A DNA stretch of 64,000 nt from Calendula officinalis (GCA_963853835.1 OY970829.1:10336446-10400445), one strand, 5' to 3'. Positions 32,985-45,058 are shown, counted from the stretch's first letter. The notes: a model not told the origin generated them from the letters alone. Program-made: numbers and translations.

Positions 32985-33960
32985 TACTCCCTCCGTCCCT
33001 AAATAAAGTTTTCATTTCTCCTTCAAGTTTTATCCCTAAATAAAGTTCTCATTTCTCAAATTTAAGAATCCACTTAATATAATAATATTATTACCAATAC
33101 TTTCACCACCAACTGTATCTTAAAACACATTCTAGCATTTACAGTGTTATAGGGCAAAAATACTATATTCCTATAGTATTTACACTGTTATATTATTTGA
33201 AGTTATAGCAATTAGATTATCATTTATGAAAATTTTATAAGCTTTAATTATTACTCCGTATAAAACTAATACTCCGTCCGTCCCAAATTAATTGTCCACT
33301 AGACAAAAAGCACACAGTTTTATGAAAATGCAATTATTGCACCTGTCCACCAATAAAATCTCATATTTACCCACTTATAATTTATATGATTGGTTGTAAT
33401 TTGAAATTGACACTTATTTTGAGACAAACTAAAATAGTAAGGTGGACAATAAAAATGGGACGGAAGGAGTATATGAACTGGTAAAAGAAAGAAAAGTTTT
33501 ATTATACGAAAGTAAAAACTTTCCAACATGGGAGAAAAAGAAAAAACTCAAAAATGTATGCTGGGTTTTTGTAACAACGTTTTTTGTTAATACATATATT
33601 TTTTTTCATATGGACATATCTCTAGCTCAAGCATATACTTCCTCCGATTCAAAATAACTAATACACTTTCCTTTTTGGGTGATTCAAAATAAGTGATACA
33701 CTTTAAAAAATTACCTTATTTGGCAAAAAATAGTAGGACCCACACCTACTAACTATCTACTTTAACAAAGTGAAATTATCCATTTACCCTTACTTTTTAC
33801 TTTTAAACATAATTAACTTCAATTTATTCAAAAAGTGTGAGACCCATTAACTACTAACCATCCAATTAATTTAATTTAACCATCATTATAATCTTTTGCT
33901 TCAAAAACTGTGAAACCCAAAGTGTATCACTTATTTTGAATCGGAGGAAGTATATATTTA
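32985..33960. repeat. Cluster of Stowaway-like MITEs
   Basis: A truncated left end (TACTCCCTCCGTCCCTAAAT) at 32985. A complete element at 33267-33472 (TACTCCGTCCGTCCCAAATT ... GGGACGGAAGGAGTA). A complete element at 33637-33954 (ACTTCCTCCGATTCAAAATA ... ATTTTGAATCGGAGGAAGT). Confidence 0.8.
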
Positions 33961-34383
33961 CATGTTTATTCATCACATTTTCTCACATACACACCACACA
34001 CAAGACATGTTTTTATACACTTATTAACACTCACATGTATTTATAGACATGCATACACATTCATATCTATACTCATTTTCTATCATTCACATTTTCCCGA
34101 ATATCTTACTGGAAATAGTCTCTCTACTTTTGAATAGTTGTAAAATTATTTATATCTTACCTCTCATTTGAAATGATTAAATATCGTATCATTGTTAGTG
34201 TTGTTGTTGATGATAATAAGAATAATAAAGATTATAGAAAAAATTAATTGATATTTTAGGTAGATAAAGCATATGTCTTAGAGCATAAGATTAAGCTAAT
34301 AATCTAAGATTTTCAATTACTTTCTCTTAAAAAGAAAAACTTAACCGAATCTCATTATTACAATAAAATAAGAAGGAAAAAAA

Positions 34384-34556
34384 AAGTAATAGTATTTAGT
34401 CCTAATATTTGGTCCTACTCATATACCTACTCATTAGACGAAGATATGTGTCAAAATCAAGGGATAATATTAAGAGAGAGAATTAGTGGAGTATACATTT
34501 CATTCTATCAAGTGGGTAAAACTATGAGTATGACTAAATATCATTTCTTAAAATAA
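34384..34556. repeat. MITE, 'TAAATATCATTTCTT' family, copy 2
   Basis: TAGTCCTAATATTTGGTCCT at the left, ATGACTAAATATCATTTCTT at the right, with GTGTCAAAATCAAGGGATAA internally. Same family as copy 1. Confidence 0.75.
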
Positions 34557-34739
34557 AAAAATAAAAAAAAGAGAAAAAAACAAATGAAAACCTGGGAAGA
34601 TTTTCAATTATTCCTTTTCCTAAATGGCGTCCTAGTAAATTTCGTGACGATTAATTATAAAATTCAAATTTCAAACTAAACTGGATTCAGATTATGCTAT
34701 TAACCTTTTCTATCGAACCAAACAGAAAAAACTCTGTTG

Positions 34740-35462
34740 CACTCACAACCATCCCCAATTACTTTAGAGAGTGAGGGAAAAAAGTGTTTCTAGAGAGAGA
34801 AAGTAGAAGAATTTGCCGGTGACTGCTCAGGCGACGTTTACCGGCTGATCGATTGTATGTCTACTCGTAACCCTAACCGACTATTTCTCTTCTCCATGAT
34901 TTAATCTATTTTTTTCTGGCAATTCTTACTTATGGATCATACCGTAAAATAAGAATCCGATTCCACTGTTTTTACTTATTATATTTTGCAATTTAAAATC
35001 TCTAATTGATATAGCATCGTTTTGTCTGTGAAGCTAAGCTGTGATCTGTCTTCAATTCGGTACTGATTTCAAGCTGAACAGGGGAAGAATTTTATAAATT
35101 AGGGCAAGTTTTGGTGAATTTAGGTGGATAATACTTTTGCTCCCTCAGGTCCAATCTACTCTTATTTTTGGAAATTAATTTTTTCTTTCGGTCATTTATA
35201 ACTGGAATTGATGATGCTAGGGTTTTAGCTTAAATTATTTTATTACCTCAATTTGTAATGCCAAATTTATTTCATTTTCTGGTAAAATGGTTCAAATATT
35301 CCTATGATAATTCGATATTATAGTTTTTTAAACAGTTATCGAACGTGCTATTTGGAATTCTGGTATATGAAGTTGAGTTATTGCTAAAAGTGTATTTGTT
35401 GATGCATTTATATATGCTTTTTTCATCATAATTAGGTATATGTTGCATTTGATAGATTGCAG
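34740..35462 (+). promoter_or_regulatory. Putative 5' UTR exon and leader intron of the VTT gene
   Basis: GA-rich leader sequence at about 34770-34855 ends in GATTGTATGTC, a possible donor. The acceptor TTGCAG at 35457-35462 lies 11 bp before the first ATG of the VTT protein. This suggests a leader intron of about 600 bp. cDNA would decide it. Confidence 0.45.
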
Positions 35463-35473
35463 ATTTATTAGCA

Positions 35474-37681
35474 ATGATGATGTCATCCCAAGCAGATAAT
35501 GAACATGTTAGATTGGTTATATCTACTGAAAGAAGAGTGAGTGAACCTGATCCTGATTCAGATCCAGATCCCCTGCAACCTAAAACAGAAAGGAATCTAA
35601 AATGGTGGATCAAAGCTGTCACATTATCCATTACTGCTATCATAATTACAGTTGTTTTCTTGAAATGGGGCGTGCCTTTTCTTTTTGAGAAGGTATTTAT
35701 TTCCATATTATCATGATTTATCTCATAATATTTTATACTGTTTTCTCATATTTATGGTTTTTTAAATTTTGTTACAGGTACTTTTACCAATGTTACAATG
35801 GGAGGCCACTGCATTTGGTCGTCCAGTTCTTGCACTGATACTTGTAGCTTCTTTAGCATTTTTTCCAGTTTTATTGATCCCATCTGGACCGTCCATGTGG
35901 CTTGCTGGGATGATATTTGGTTATGGGCTTGGATTTGTCATAATAATGGCTGGAACAACTGTTGGCATGATTTTACCTTATCTCATTGGTCTGCTTTTTC
36001 GTGACCGCATTCATGTGAGTCAGCAAATAACTGTGATAAATTGAGTAAATTTCACAAATGGTCCTTTAGGTTTGTACCATATTACATATTTGGTCCTTTA
36101 GTTTCGTAAATTACACTGGTAATCCTTATTTATGAAACTAGTGACACGTTTGGTCTTTTACCTGAACAGACGTTTATTTTTCCCGTCAAGTATGGTCACG
36201 TGTAATGCACGAGGGGGTAAATGTGTCCTTTTCCCTTTCCCTTTCCCTTCACCAATTGGAAAAGTTAACATCTGTTTAGGTAAAAGACCAAATGTGTCAA
36301 TAGTTTCAGAAATAAGGACTATCAATGTAATTTATGAAGCTAAATGACCAAATATGTAATATGATACAAACCTAAAGGACCATTTGTGTAATTTACTATA
36401 TTTTTATATTTTATGCAGCAATGGTTAAAGAAATGGCCACAAACAGCTGCAATGATTAAATTGGCTGGGGAAGGAAACGGGTTCCAACAGTTTCGGGTTG
36501 TGGCACTTTTTAGGATTTCACCATTTCCATACACTATTTTCAACTATGCAATTGTAGTCACAAGTATGAGATTTTGGCCCTATTTGTGGGGATCTATAGC
36601 AGGAATGATTCCAGAAGCCTTCATTTATATCTATAGGTAGGTTATATATACAAAGCTCATAGACAATTTTGTGTATTTTACTCTAGCGTGTCAAATATGA
36701 TTACACACACTAGATTATACTAATTTTATTTTTGGAGTAAATTATAGGATTGTCCATGAGGTTTATACCAAATTTACAAGTAAATTACACAAATGGTCCT
36801 TTAGGGTTGTACCATATTACATATTTGGTCCTTTAGTTTCATAAATTACACTAGTAGTCTTTATTTCTGAAACTATTGACACGTTTGGTCCTTTACGTAA
36901 ACACACGTTTATTTTCCCCCGTCAAGTATGGTCACGTATGATGCACGAGGGGTAAATCTGTCATTTTCCCTTTCCCTTCACCAATTTGAAACCCCATACA
37001 AACCCGTTTGTTTGACGGGAGAAGTTAACGCCTTTTTAGGTTAAGGACTAAACGTGTCAATAGTTTAAAAAGTAAGGACTACCAGTGTAATTTATGAAAC
37101 TAAAGGACCAAATATTAAACCTAAAGGATCATTTGTGTAATTTTCTTCCAAATCTAGTTAAAAAATTGGACTGTTAGTCATTTTTTGGAAACCTTTTGCA
37201 CGTGCAGTCCTTTAGTCTAACGCTCGTAATTAAACCAGTAGTCATTTTTCTCTGGCAATATTTAACAGGCGTTATGTCAAAGGACTGTAAGTGCAAAAGG
37301 TTTCCAAAAAAAGTGCTACTAGTGTAGTTTTTTAAAGTAAAGGACCATACGTGAAATACCATCCTTGTAATTTAGTCTTATTTATTTTATGAATTTAACT
37401 TTATATTTTTGTGGTGTAGTGGGCGATTGATAAGGACATTTGCAGACGTAGAATACAGAAAACACAAAATGACTAGTTTGGAGATTATATACAACGGTAT
37501 TTCCTTTGTTATTGCAGTAGCAATGACTATCGGTTTCACAATTTATGCTAAAAAAGCATTAAAACAACTAGAAAATGAAGAGAAGAAAGAATTGGACACT
37601 GAGCATGGTAATGGTAATGGTAATATACAACTAGAAAAACTTCCGCTTGAGAGACACAAGCATTTTGGATTTCAATCATAA
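35474..37681 (+). CDS. VTT/SNARE-associated (DedA, TVP38/TMEM64-like) membrane protein
   Basis: Four exons: 35474-35692, 35778-36014, 36419-36636 and 37420-37681. All are GT-AG and sum to 936 nt (311 aa). The start is the first of three Met codons (MMMSSQ). An acidic N-terminal tail (PDPDSDPDP) precedes several hydrophobic segments: about residues 48-70 (WWIKAVTLSITAIIITVVF), 87-110, 118-145, 175-200 and 250-270. The conserved VTT core is visible in exon 2 (LLIPSGPSMWLAGMIFGYG, TTVGMILPYLIGLLFRDRI) and exon 3 (FRISPFPYTIFNYAIVVT). The charged C-terminal tail carries a short NGNGN repeat. VTT proteins in eukaryotes act in ER/Golgi membrane traffic, autophagy or lipid scrambling; the exact role here is not known. 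Introns 2 and 3 are largely MITE sequence. Confidence 0.92.
36043..36398. mobile_element. 9-bp-TSD (Mutator-like) MITE family M, copy 3 (VTT intron 2)
   Basis: Starts GAGTAAATTTCACAAATGGT and ends CATTTGTGTAATTTACTA, with inverted inner arms (TTTGGTCCTTTAGTTTCGT / GAAGCTAAATGACCAAAT). It occupies about 356 of the 404 bp of intron 2. Its target duplication is not clear. Confidence 0.75.
36733..37380. repeat. 'GGTTTCCAAAA' family MITE hosting a nested family-M MITE (VTT intron 3)
   Basis: Outer arms: GGAGTAAATTATAGGATTGT on the left and CCATCCTTGTAATTTAGTC on the right. The inner sequence has the inverted pair TTTTGGAAACCTTTTGCACG / GTGCAAAAGGTTTCCAAAA. It is interrupted at 36777-37147 by a family-M element. 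Confidence 0.65.
36768..37156. mobile_element. 9-bp-TSD (Mutator-like) MITE family M, copy 4 (VTT intron 3)
   Basis: Imperfect 9-bp duplication CCAAATTTA (36768-36776) and CCAAATCTA (37148-37156) around an element at 36777-37147. Ends are CAAGTAAATTACACAAATGG and GTGTAATTTTCTT. Confidence 0.82.
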
Positions 37682-38777
37682 TAACATATAGACTTATTTG
37701 TTAGTGTAAATTGTTGTTGGATTTCGCTAACCCCTTGTAATTAGGAGGCAATTGAAAGAAGATAGTAAATAACAACACCGGATTGGATACACATGTTTGT
37801 GTGACCTTAATTACTTAACGTGTAATGTTTTTGATGCGTGCTTACTTATGTTTTATCGGGTTTAGATTAAGAAATAGATTAGTATTGTAATAATATATAC
37901 TTCCTCCGATTCAAAATAAGTGATACACTTTGAGTTTCACGGTTTTTCAGGCAATATATTATATTGATGATTAAATTAAATTAATTGGATGCTTAGTGGG
38001 GAATGTGTCTTACATCTTTTGAATAAAGTGGGGTTAATAATGTTTAAAAATAAAAAGTAAGGTAAAGATGTCATTTCTCTTTGTTAAAGTAAATAGTTAG
38101 CGGGTAATGGTCCCACTATTTTTTGCTAAATAAGGTAATTTTTTAAAGTGTATTACTTATTTTGAATTACCTCAAAACGGAAAGTGTATCACTTATTTTG
38201 AATCGGAGGAAGTACTTTTTTATATGAAATAATTACTAAAATAGACGGTGCGACTGATTCATTTTCTATCTAAGGCTGATAGACTTCAATATCCCTAAAA
38301 TAGACTGTGTGACTGGTCGACTACATAGAGCAGCACTAACTTGAGCAGCACTAAGTGTTGAGCAGTACTAGGTTGTGCTAACAGTACTAATTAACGAGCA
38401 CTAGTAATAAGGTTGAGCAATACTAACGAGCGGTAGTAATAAGGTTGAGCAGTACATAACTCAGACATGTGGCGACGTTCTAGTGGAGTAGCATGAGAAT
38501 CTTAGTCGTACGGTTTATTTTGTGAAGAATTGAGAATACCAGATTTTTTTATGGGATTTTTGGTTTCACTTGGTATATATTAAGAAATCACCATTTTTAT
38601 ATTCATACATTAAGATGGACAAAATATATACAGTATTTATTAAAAGAACGATAATGATTGTTACTAAGTACATAATCAAACACAAACTAGTTTATCTCCT
38701 ATAAGCCCTAGGCAAGCAAATAATATTTTCCTAATTATATCATGTTAAGTTTTTCTTTTCCACGTGTAAATTTACAA
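37682..38777. other. Intergenic: Stowaway MITE and a short local repeat
   Basis: A Stowaway-like MITE at 37899-38216 (ACTTCCTCCGATTCAAAATA ... TATTTTGAATCGGAGGAAGT). About 38328-38460 has several degenerate copies of GAGCAGTACTAA / GGTTGAGCARTACTAA. No gene. Confidence 0.7.
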
Positions 38778-41700
38778 TTATACTTGTTCTGAAATAGAAT
38801 TGGGACTCGATGATAGCTCTACCACAGAGGATGCAATTACTTGATCGATTGTTAATTGTTCATCATTTACAACTTGTGGTTGATTTTGTAATCTGTGAGA
38901 GTGACTACTTCGACCTGATCTTGAGTCTGGTTGCCCCCTATCTCCTACCCAATCGATTATGAGATCAAGTGAAAATTGGTTGAATACACTTGGTTTAAAC
39001 ATGCTTCCCATCTGCATACAACGTATAATTTTAATTTGTAACAATATATATGTTGTAATGATATATATTAACATAGAAAAATTAGAAAATTGGTTATATA
39101 CGAGATACCTGGGATACAATGGCATACAAAGGTAAGGTACTATAACTGCAAAGTACTTGAACAATTGCCCTACACAAACATGAGCAGTTGTTGGTTAAAA
39201 ATATAATTGGGTTCACTCCAAACTTGTCTTTTGATCTAGCCGGACTAAAAAACGAATCTTGGTCCAAACTTGATACTAACTCATTTCTCATCATTCAGCT
39301 GACTCAGTCAGTGATAATCAAACAATATGATTTCAGTTATAAATTATAACTCAGTCAATAACTATCAAAAAACCCTTTATTGTTAGTAAACTACACTTTT
39401 TTTAGATTATTGCTAACTAGCATGGTACCCGCGCAATGCGGCGACGGTTACCGTGTAACTATATTTTGAGGTGCTGATAGTAATGGTGTTAGTGGCAGTA
39501 GCGATGGTGGTGGGTGGTGGTGTGTAGTTATGATGGGTGACGGCAGTGATTGTGGTGGGTGGCGGTGGTGAGTTAGTGATAGTGATGGTGGGTGGTGTTA
39601 AATAGAATAATATCAGTTTAGAGATTAATAAAGATAATATGATACATAAGTATTTGCAATCAAATAATCAACATCTGTCTAGTAGCTCAGTTGGTAAAAG
39701 CCCCTTGCTAATAATATGAAGGTCGCAAGTTTGAGTCTTGGGGTTGTCATTTTTTTCAAAACACAAATAATACCCGAAATAACATGTGTTTTGGCTGAAA
39801 ATAAAGACTTGCTAATTTTGGATGGTCCAAAATGCATTATATATAACAAATATGTGTGTTTAGATCCAAACAATACTTACCCAAGAACCAATTTGGTCAC
39901 AATGTAGCCAACTTTCTCCATGACGCATGAGTCAAACCCATAAGTAGTCTGTATACAATAAAGTAGATAAAAATGTTATTGCGTTTTATGTCGTTTAAAA
40001 AAAATGGAAGACTTACCCAAACCCAGAAAAAGAAGCCGATCTCGAAAGAATTTTGAAACAATATGAAGTGAATCAAGTAAATGATGATTTTAGGTTTATT
40101 GCACCAAAAATGATCATCAGAAGGTTTTACTGCATCCGCGCTTTTCTCGGCTACATCTCTTGCTAACCGTGTAATGATGTGCTCAAGATGTGCACCCACA
40201 AGCACTAGAAGCTGTCATGTTAACTAATTACCAACCCGATTTAATGCTAATTATATAGTTTTAAAATCATAAGAAGGTTTTGGTATCTAAACTTACAATA
40301 AGGGGCAAAAACGACAACCAAAAGTATGTGTACCAACCTGCATTTTATACACAAATGCATTACAACTGTAACATAATGAAAACATCGTAGAGATTACTGG
40401 CACGTACCACTAATATTGAGAAGCAAAAATACGATGACGAAGACCCACAAATACCAACTGCCAAACAATGATAGATGAGAAGCTTTTATAGGTCAAATAT
40501 GTTGAAAGTAAGCTATACTCAAGTTATTTAAGTGTGGTAGTTATTATAGTTGGTTAATTCTAGAAAATTAAGTTAGTTATATAACCGGCAAATTGGAAGT
40601 CGCAACTTTTGATGGAAGGTTGCATCTGTTGGTTTTCTAAATATATGTATGTATATTGTATTGTATTGCATATTGTATTGTTTTCAGTTGTTGAATAAGA
40701 ATACATTATTACAAAGAACTACTCCCTCCGTCCCACAAAAAAGTTCCCATTTCTAATGGGCACAAGTATTTAGGAGAGAGTTAGTGGTGGGGTCCATGGT
40801 TATATTTTGATTAAAATATAAGGTTTTCTGGAGAGAAAAAGTGCTTTTAAAAGATAATTAGTGGTGAGGTCCATAGTTTTAATATTATTTTATTAAGTGG
40901 TCCATCACCATTTGAGAAATGAGAACTTTTTTGTGGGACAACATTTAGAGGGGAAATGAGAACTTTTTTGTGGGACGGAGGGAGTATTATTTTTCTTATC
41001 CTTCCAACAAGATAATGAAAACGTATTTACTCATTGAATTTTACTCATTGAAATACGTACCTTATCCCGACAATTCTTTTAAAATCGTGTTCCAGTGTTC
41101 GTAACATGTACTTGTGGAAATTAAAATTTGGGTTGCCTGAACAATGTTCCTAGAATATTTCGTATCAAACACAAATTAATCATATATCTCACAATGAAAC
41201 TTAAGAAACAACCATTACATTATAAATGATCAAGTAATTGTTTAATTACCCTTATGAATCCTGATCGAAGTGCAATATAATCTGACTTGGTAACTGATCC
41301 ATAAAACTGCTTGAAAAACGATACCTACAAATTGACAAACAAACAAACAAACAATGGCGACTAAATTCAGGATTTTCAACCAATTATTAATTTATATATA
41401 TTTTATGTGATATAAGTTGAAACTGCTAGCTAGAAGCAAGTGGACTCACTATCCATCTCAATACGGGTAACTTTCTGTAATGCCCTATAGTACGTTGTGT
41501 GAAGAATTGTCGATGATGATGATGAACATGACCTACGATATTAAAATAAAAAATATATATTATTGACACGCATATACGACCTACTAATTTATTGTAACAA
41601 CCTTCAAAATCGGGTACTTGACCCGACATTTATTATGACCTAAATTCATTGTAGAATATTCAGTCGCATTTATTTTAGCATTGAAGTCTCGCAAAAACTC

Positions 41701-43210
41701 ACATATCATGTGTAGGTAATACATGTACATCTTCATTATGCACAAGTCAGTTTGTCTGTCTCTCACACAGTTAGAATTGTACATTTAGCGAGTTGACGAC
41801 GTAACACAAAATGTAACATAATCAAAAATATTTATTTAGATCTTTGAACATGTATCATGTACAACAATTATAATGTCCACGCCCGTTCTTTCCGTAAATA
41901 ATTTTTTCCCGTAAATTATTTTTAGCGGGATGTGATATTAATAAATGGTGATTTTTAACCATCGTTTTTATTATATTCACCACAAAATTTGTAGTGTATG
42001 ATGTATGAGCTAAAGTTATAATGTATAAAAAGAAGCTAGGAAAATGAAATTGAAAGTGGCCGAGGGAGGTTGATAAACAAGAAATTAAATTAAGGTAGGT
42101 AGCTTACTATGTTTGGGTGGTCCATCGGGGTTCCTGATCGACTCCTCCCAACGCTTCCACTCACTTATCTACACGTAACAAATGTTATTATTTAATTTAA
42201 TATTTGCACCTAGAACAAGTATACAAACTAAAAGAGTAAATTACATTAATAGTTCATGTGTTTTTAGAGTTTTGTGGGTTTCGTTCTCAATTTTCTTTGT
42301 TTATATAGTCTTCATTTTGTTTAGAAACAGTCTTTAAGCCACCTAAATCATCTTTTTCTATTTTCTTTTATTTTAGGTGGCTCAGGGACAATTTCTAAAC
42401 AAAGTCATAACCACACAAACAAAAAAAATAAGAAAAAGGGTAGGATGAAAACTGAAAAACTAAAAGACCACGTGAACGAGTTTATGTAATTACTCTAAAT
42501 TAAATTAGGTTATAATGATAAAACTAATAAGAGATTGGAGAACATATGTTAATTACCTTAGCAATTCCAAGGACCATGGTAGTGGCACAAAATATGACAT
42601 GCACAACTGCTAAAACGAAAATAAATATGTGAAGTTGATGTAGTCCTTCTAGTGATACCAATGGCACCTTTCCTTTGCTAGCACAATGTTGTGCACCAAT
42701 ATCTTCCGATAAAAGATGTCGCCCCATGAAATTCAAGTTAAAATGTTCGGTTGCGGTTGTTTCTTTCCTTTTGCAAGGAAGCATGTGATTTATAAGATGT
42801 GTCGGTATGCATATTTTGCTTATCATCCGTTGCGAAACCGTCAGCAACAACGATATGAATCCCAACAACATCAACTCTAATCATATATATAAACTTAATT
42901 AATTAGTCATTCAAAATGAAATTTTAAAATTGTGACTTTTGCAAACCTTCTTGTAGTTTTTGTAATGCCTCGTATAGTGCATCTTGATGTCTTTGCTTTA
43001 ACCACTATATATGTAGCCATTGCAACACAAAAACTCATTTAGTCATATTGTAACATTTATGTATAGAAATTAAAGGTGGGGTGGTACCTTGCCGAGATGA
43101 TGAAGCCCACGTTCGGCAAGAAGAGAGATAAGAACAATGATAGAGCATATGACCGCTACGATCCATGTTGGGGTGTACTCCAAAGATCTTGATTCGCCAC
43201 CTTCTGCCAT
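38778..43210 (-). CDS. MLO-like: MLO-like seven-transmembrane protein
   Basis: Thirteen exons, 5' to 3': 43210-43088, 43004-42947, 42876-42557, 42168-42108, 41532-41450, 41324-41250, 41149-41061, 40457-40408, 40337-40297, 40211-40017, 39948-39881, 39169-39109 and 39011-38778. The phases close at 1458 nt, 485 aa. Family landmarks in order: N-terminus with ESRSLEYTPTWIVAVIC and AERGLHHLGK; ELMLLGFISLLLTVSQ; a Cys-containing loop; EWKRWEESI; FFTQRTIGHYRKLPVLRWI; SFFKQFYGSVTKSDYIALR; FNFHKYMLRTLEHDF; SWYLWVFVIVFLLLN; GAHLEHIITRLARDVAEK; FEIGFFFWVW; LCSYSTLPLYAIVSQMGS; and a C-terminal calmodulin-binding-type region (MGSMFKPSVFNQF). The acidic-Phe-Ser/Thr-Phe tail motif used to mark clade V (powdery-mildew susceptibility) is not seen. 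The protein acts in membranes in a calcium-dependent way; its process here is unknown. Confidence 0.93.
39417..39775 (+). repeat. Composite repeat with tRNA-like segment, copy 2 (MLO intron 11, antisense)
   Basis: Opens CTAGCATGGTACCCGCGCAA, then TGCGGCGACGGTTACCGTG, a GGTGGT-rich tract, ATTAATAAAGATAATATG, then TAGTAGCTCAGTTGG (39680-39694) and GGTCGCAAGTTTGAGTC (39721-39737), a T run and AACACAAAT. The order matches copy 1 at 17609. Confidence 0.65.
40719..40990. repeat. Stowaway-like MITE (MLO intron 7)
   Basis: Ends TACTCCCTCCGTCCCACAAA ... TTTGTGGGACGGAGGGAGTA, with complementary inner arms. The inner GAACTTTTTTGTGGGAC phrase is duplicated at the right end. Confidence 0.85.
42233..42500. 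repeat. MITE in MLO intron 3
   Basis: AGAGTAAATTACATTAATAG at the left and TTTATGTAATTACTCT at the right are inverted. The centre pairs GTGGCTCAGGGACAATTTCT with AGAAACAGTCTTTAAGCCAC. No target duplication was assigned. Confidence 0.7.
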
Positions 43211-44299
43211 ATATGTTTTATGGATCGGATACTAAAAATGGATGTTGGGTAAAAGAGATATGGAAGAAAAGGAAGGTGTAGCATGTTTTTGAATATTTAA
43301 TGAGTTTGGGTTAAATACAACATGAGGCAAAGAATGTGTGCTCCTCAAGGTGATGCTCACAAGTAAAGAATAACACTTTTATTTCATATTTTTAAAACTA
43401 GGTTTTCACATACATATGTGTCTATGTGTTTGAAAGAATAATATATTGATAATATGTGTCTTAAGATTTACCCTATGTTTCACCAAAGTCATTTCTTTCA
43501 AATGATTATATTGATAGTCTCCTTTAGACAAAGAACTTTTAAATTTTCCTGTTAAGTCCCCGTATACAATACACATGAAAAAAGAAAAAGAAAAAATGTA
43601 TAAGACGGTGCAACCCACGCTTCGGTTGGCAACCGAACAACTTCAGTTTTTGGTCACCGTTGGCACGCCCCTTCAACGGGGTGCCTTCGGTTTTCCAAAT
43701 CGATTATCTGAAGTGAATGAACGATGTGGAGGTGGGGCCCGAGGGATATTTTAATAGTGTATTTAGTATTTTGTGTATATATTTTAGGAAAATGATAATG
43801 ACAACCCTTAGGGCTGTCATTAAGAAGGCAAAATAACAAAAAACAACTCCCCCTGAATTTTAAGAATATTACTTTTTTAATCAATGTACAAGCTTTTTAT
43901 GCATGTTAGTGACAGCCCTTAGGGCTGTCATTAACAAAACCCTATATTTTATTATGGCAGGGCTAAAAAACTGAAGAGAAAGGGTAGGATTGACACAAGT
44001 GAGTTATTTGAGTATCAATTAGAGTGTTAGCTGACGTAACACTGATGTGACAAAAACTAAAGGTGTTGGTTGACGTCAGGTTACCGATCTAAGCCAGCCC
44101 ATTTCGGTTGTGCTTCATATCAAGTGTGACACTTATACTTGTCTTATCAAGCATGTCCTACAAGAAATTAGTTAAAAAGAAATGATCTAAATGTGTCAAA
44201 AAGCTATCTAAAGATTGTTTTTAAAATGCTTATTACTAATAACATCTTAAAAAAGAAAATAGAAAAATAATATGTCTTTTACACATATATTAATTCTTA
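43211..44299. other. MLO promoter side and intergenic repeats
   Basis: 43788-43942 is the second copy of the GACAGCCCTTAGGGCTGTC MITE. About 43985-44075 resembles the repeat subterminal sequence seen near 15536. No gene. No TATA box was assigned for MLO. Confidence 0.55.
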
Positions 44300-44488
44300 A
44301 AAGAGTAATGGTATTTACGCCTACTATTTAGACCTACTCATAGGCCTACTCATTAGATGAAGACACATGTCAAAATCAAGGGATAATATTAGAGAGAGAA
44401 TTAGTGGAATACGCATGTCATCCTATCAAGTAGGTAGGCATATGAGTAGGTCTAAATGATATGACTAAATATCATTTCTCTTCTTAAA
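44300..44488. repeat. MITE, 'TAAATATCATTTCTT' family, copy 3
   Basis: Begins AGAGTAATGGTATTTACGCC and ends GACTAAATATCATTTCTCTT, with the internal phrase GTCAAAATCAAGGGATAATA. Confidence 0.78.
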
Positions 44489-44581
44489 AATCACATTTTC
44501 TAAGTGCAGGGCTAGAATTGGTAACATACAAAGACATAATGGATCATTAATGTCAATGTACATTAATAAGTAAAATATTGG

Positions 44582-45058
44582 TTCATTTAAGAGTAAATTA
44601 CACTGATGGTCCTTTAAGTTTATAACAAATTTCACAAATGGTGCTTTAGTTTCAAAAATTACACCAATGGTCCTTAATTCTGAAAGGTTTTTCACCGATG
44701 GTCCTTTACACTAACTGACGTTAATTTTTTCTGTTAACTTACCCCATATGCAATGCACATGAGGGTAAAAAAGTCATTTTTCATTTCTTTTCATTCTTAA
44801 ATTAATTTTTTTATCTTAAATAAAAGTTTTTAGTTTTAAAATAAAAAGGAAAGAAATGAAAAATGACTTTTTTACCCTCATGTGCATTGCACATGGGGTA
44901 AGTTAACAGAAAAAATTAACGTCAGTTAGTGTAAAGGACTACCGGTGAAAAATCTTTTAGAATTAAGGACCATCGGTGTAATTTTTGAAACTAAAGGACC
45001 ATTTGTGAAATTTGCTATAAACTTAAAGGACCATCCATGTAATTTACTCTTCATTTAA
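44582..45058. mobile_element. 9-bp-TSD (Mutator-like) MITE, family M relative, near-perfect hairpin
   Basis: Perfect 9-bp duplication TTCATTTAA at 44582-44590 and 45050-45058 around an element at 44591-45049. The two halves are complementary for most of their length. For example CATATGCAATGCACATGAGG (44752) pairs with CCTCATGTGCATTGCACATG (44877), and TTTCATTTCTTTTCATTC with GAAAGAAATGAAAAATG. A transcript would fold into a long hairpin. Confidence 0.88.

Noticed and set aside
35769..36044. Single-exon 91-aa protein
   Set aside because: It is exon 2 of the VTT gene read into the following intron.
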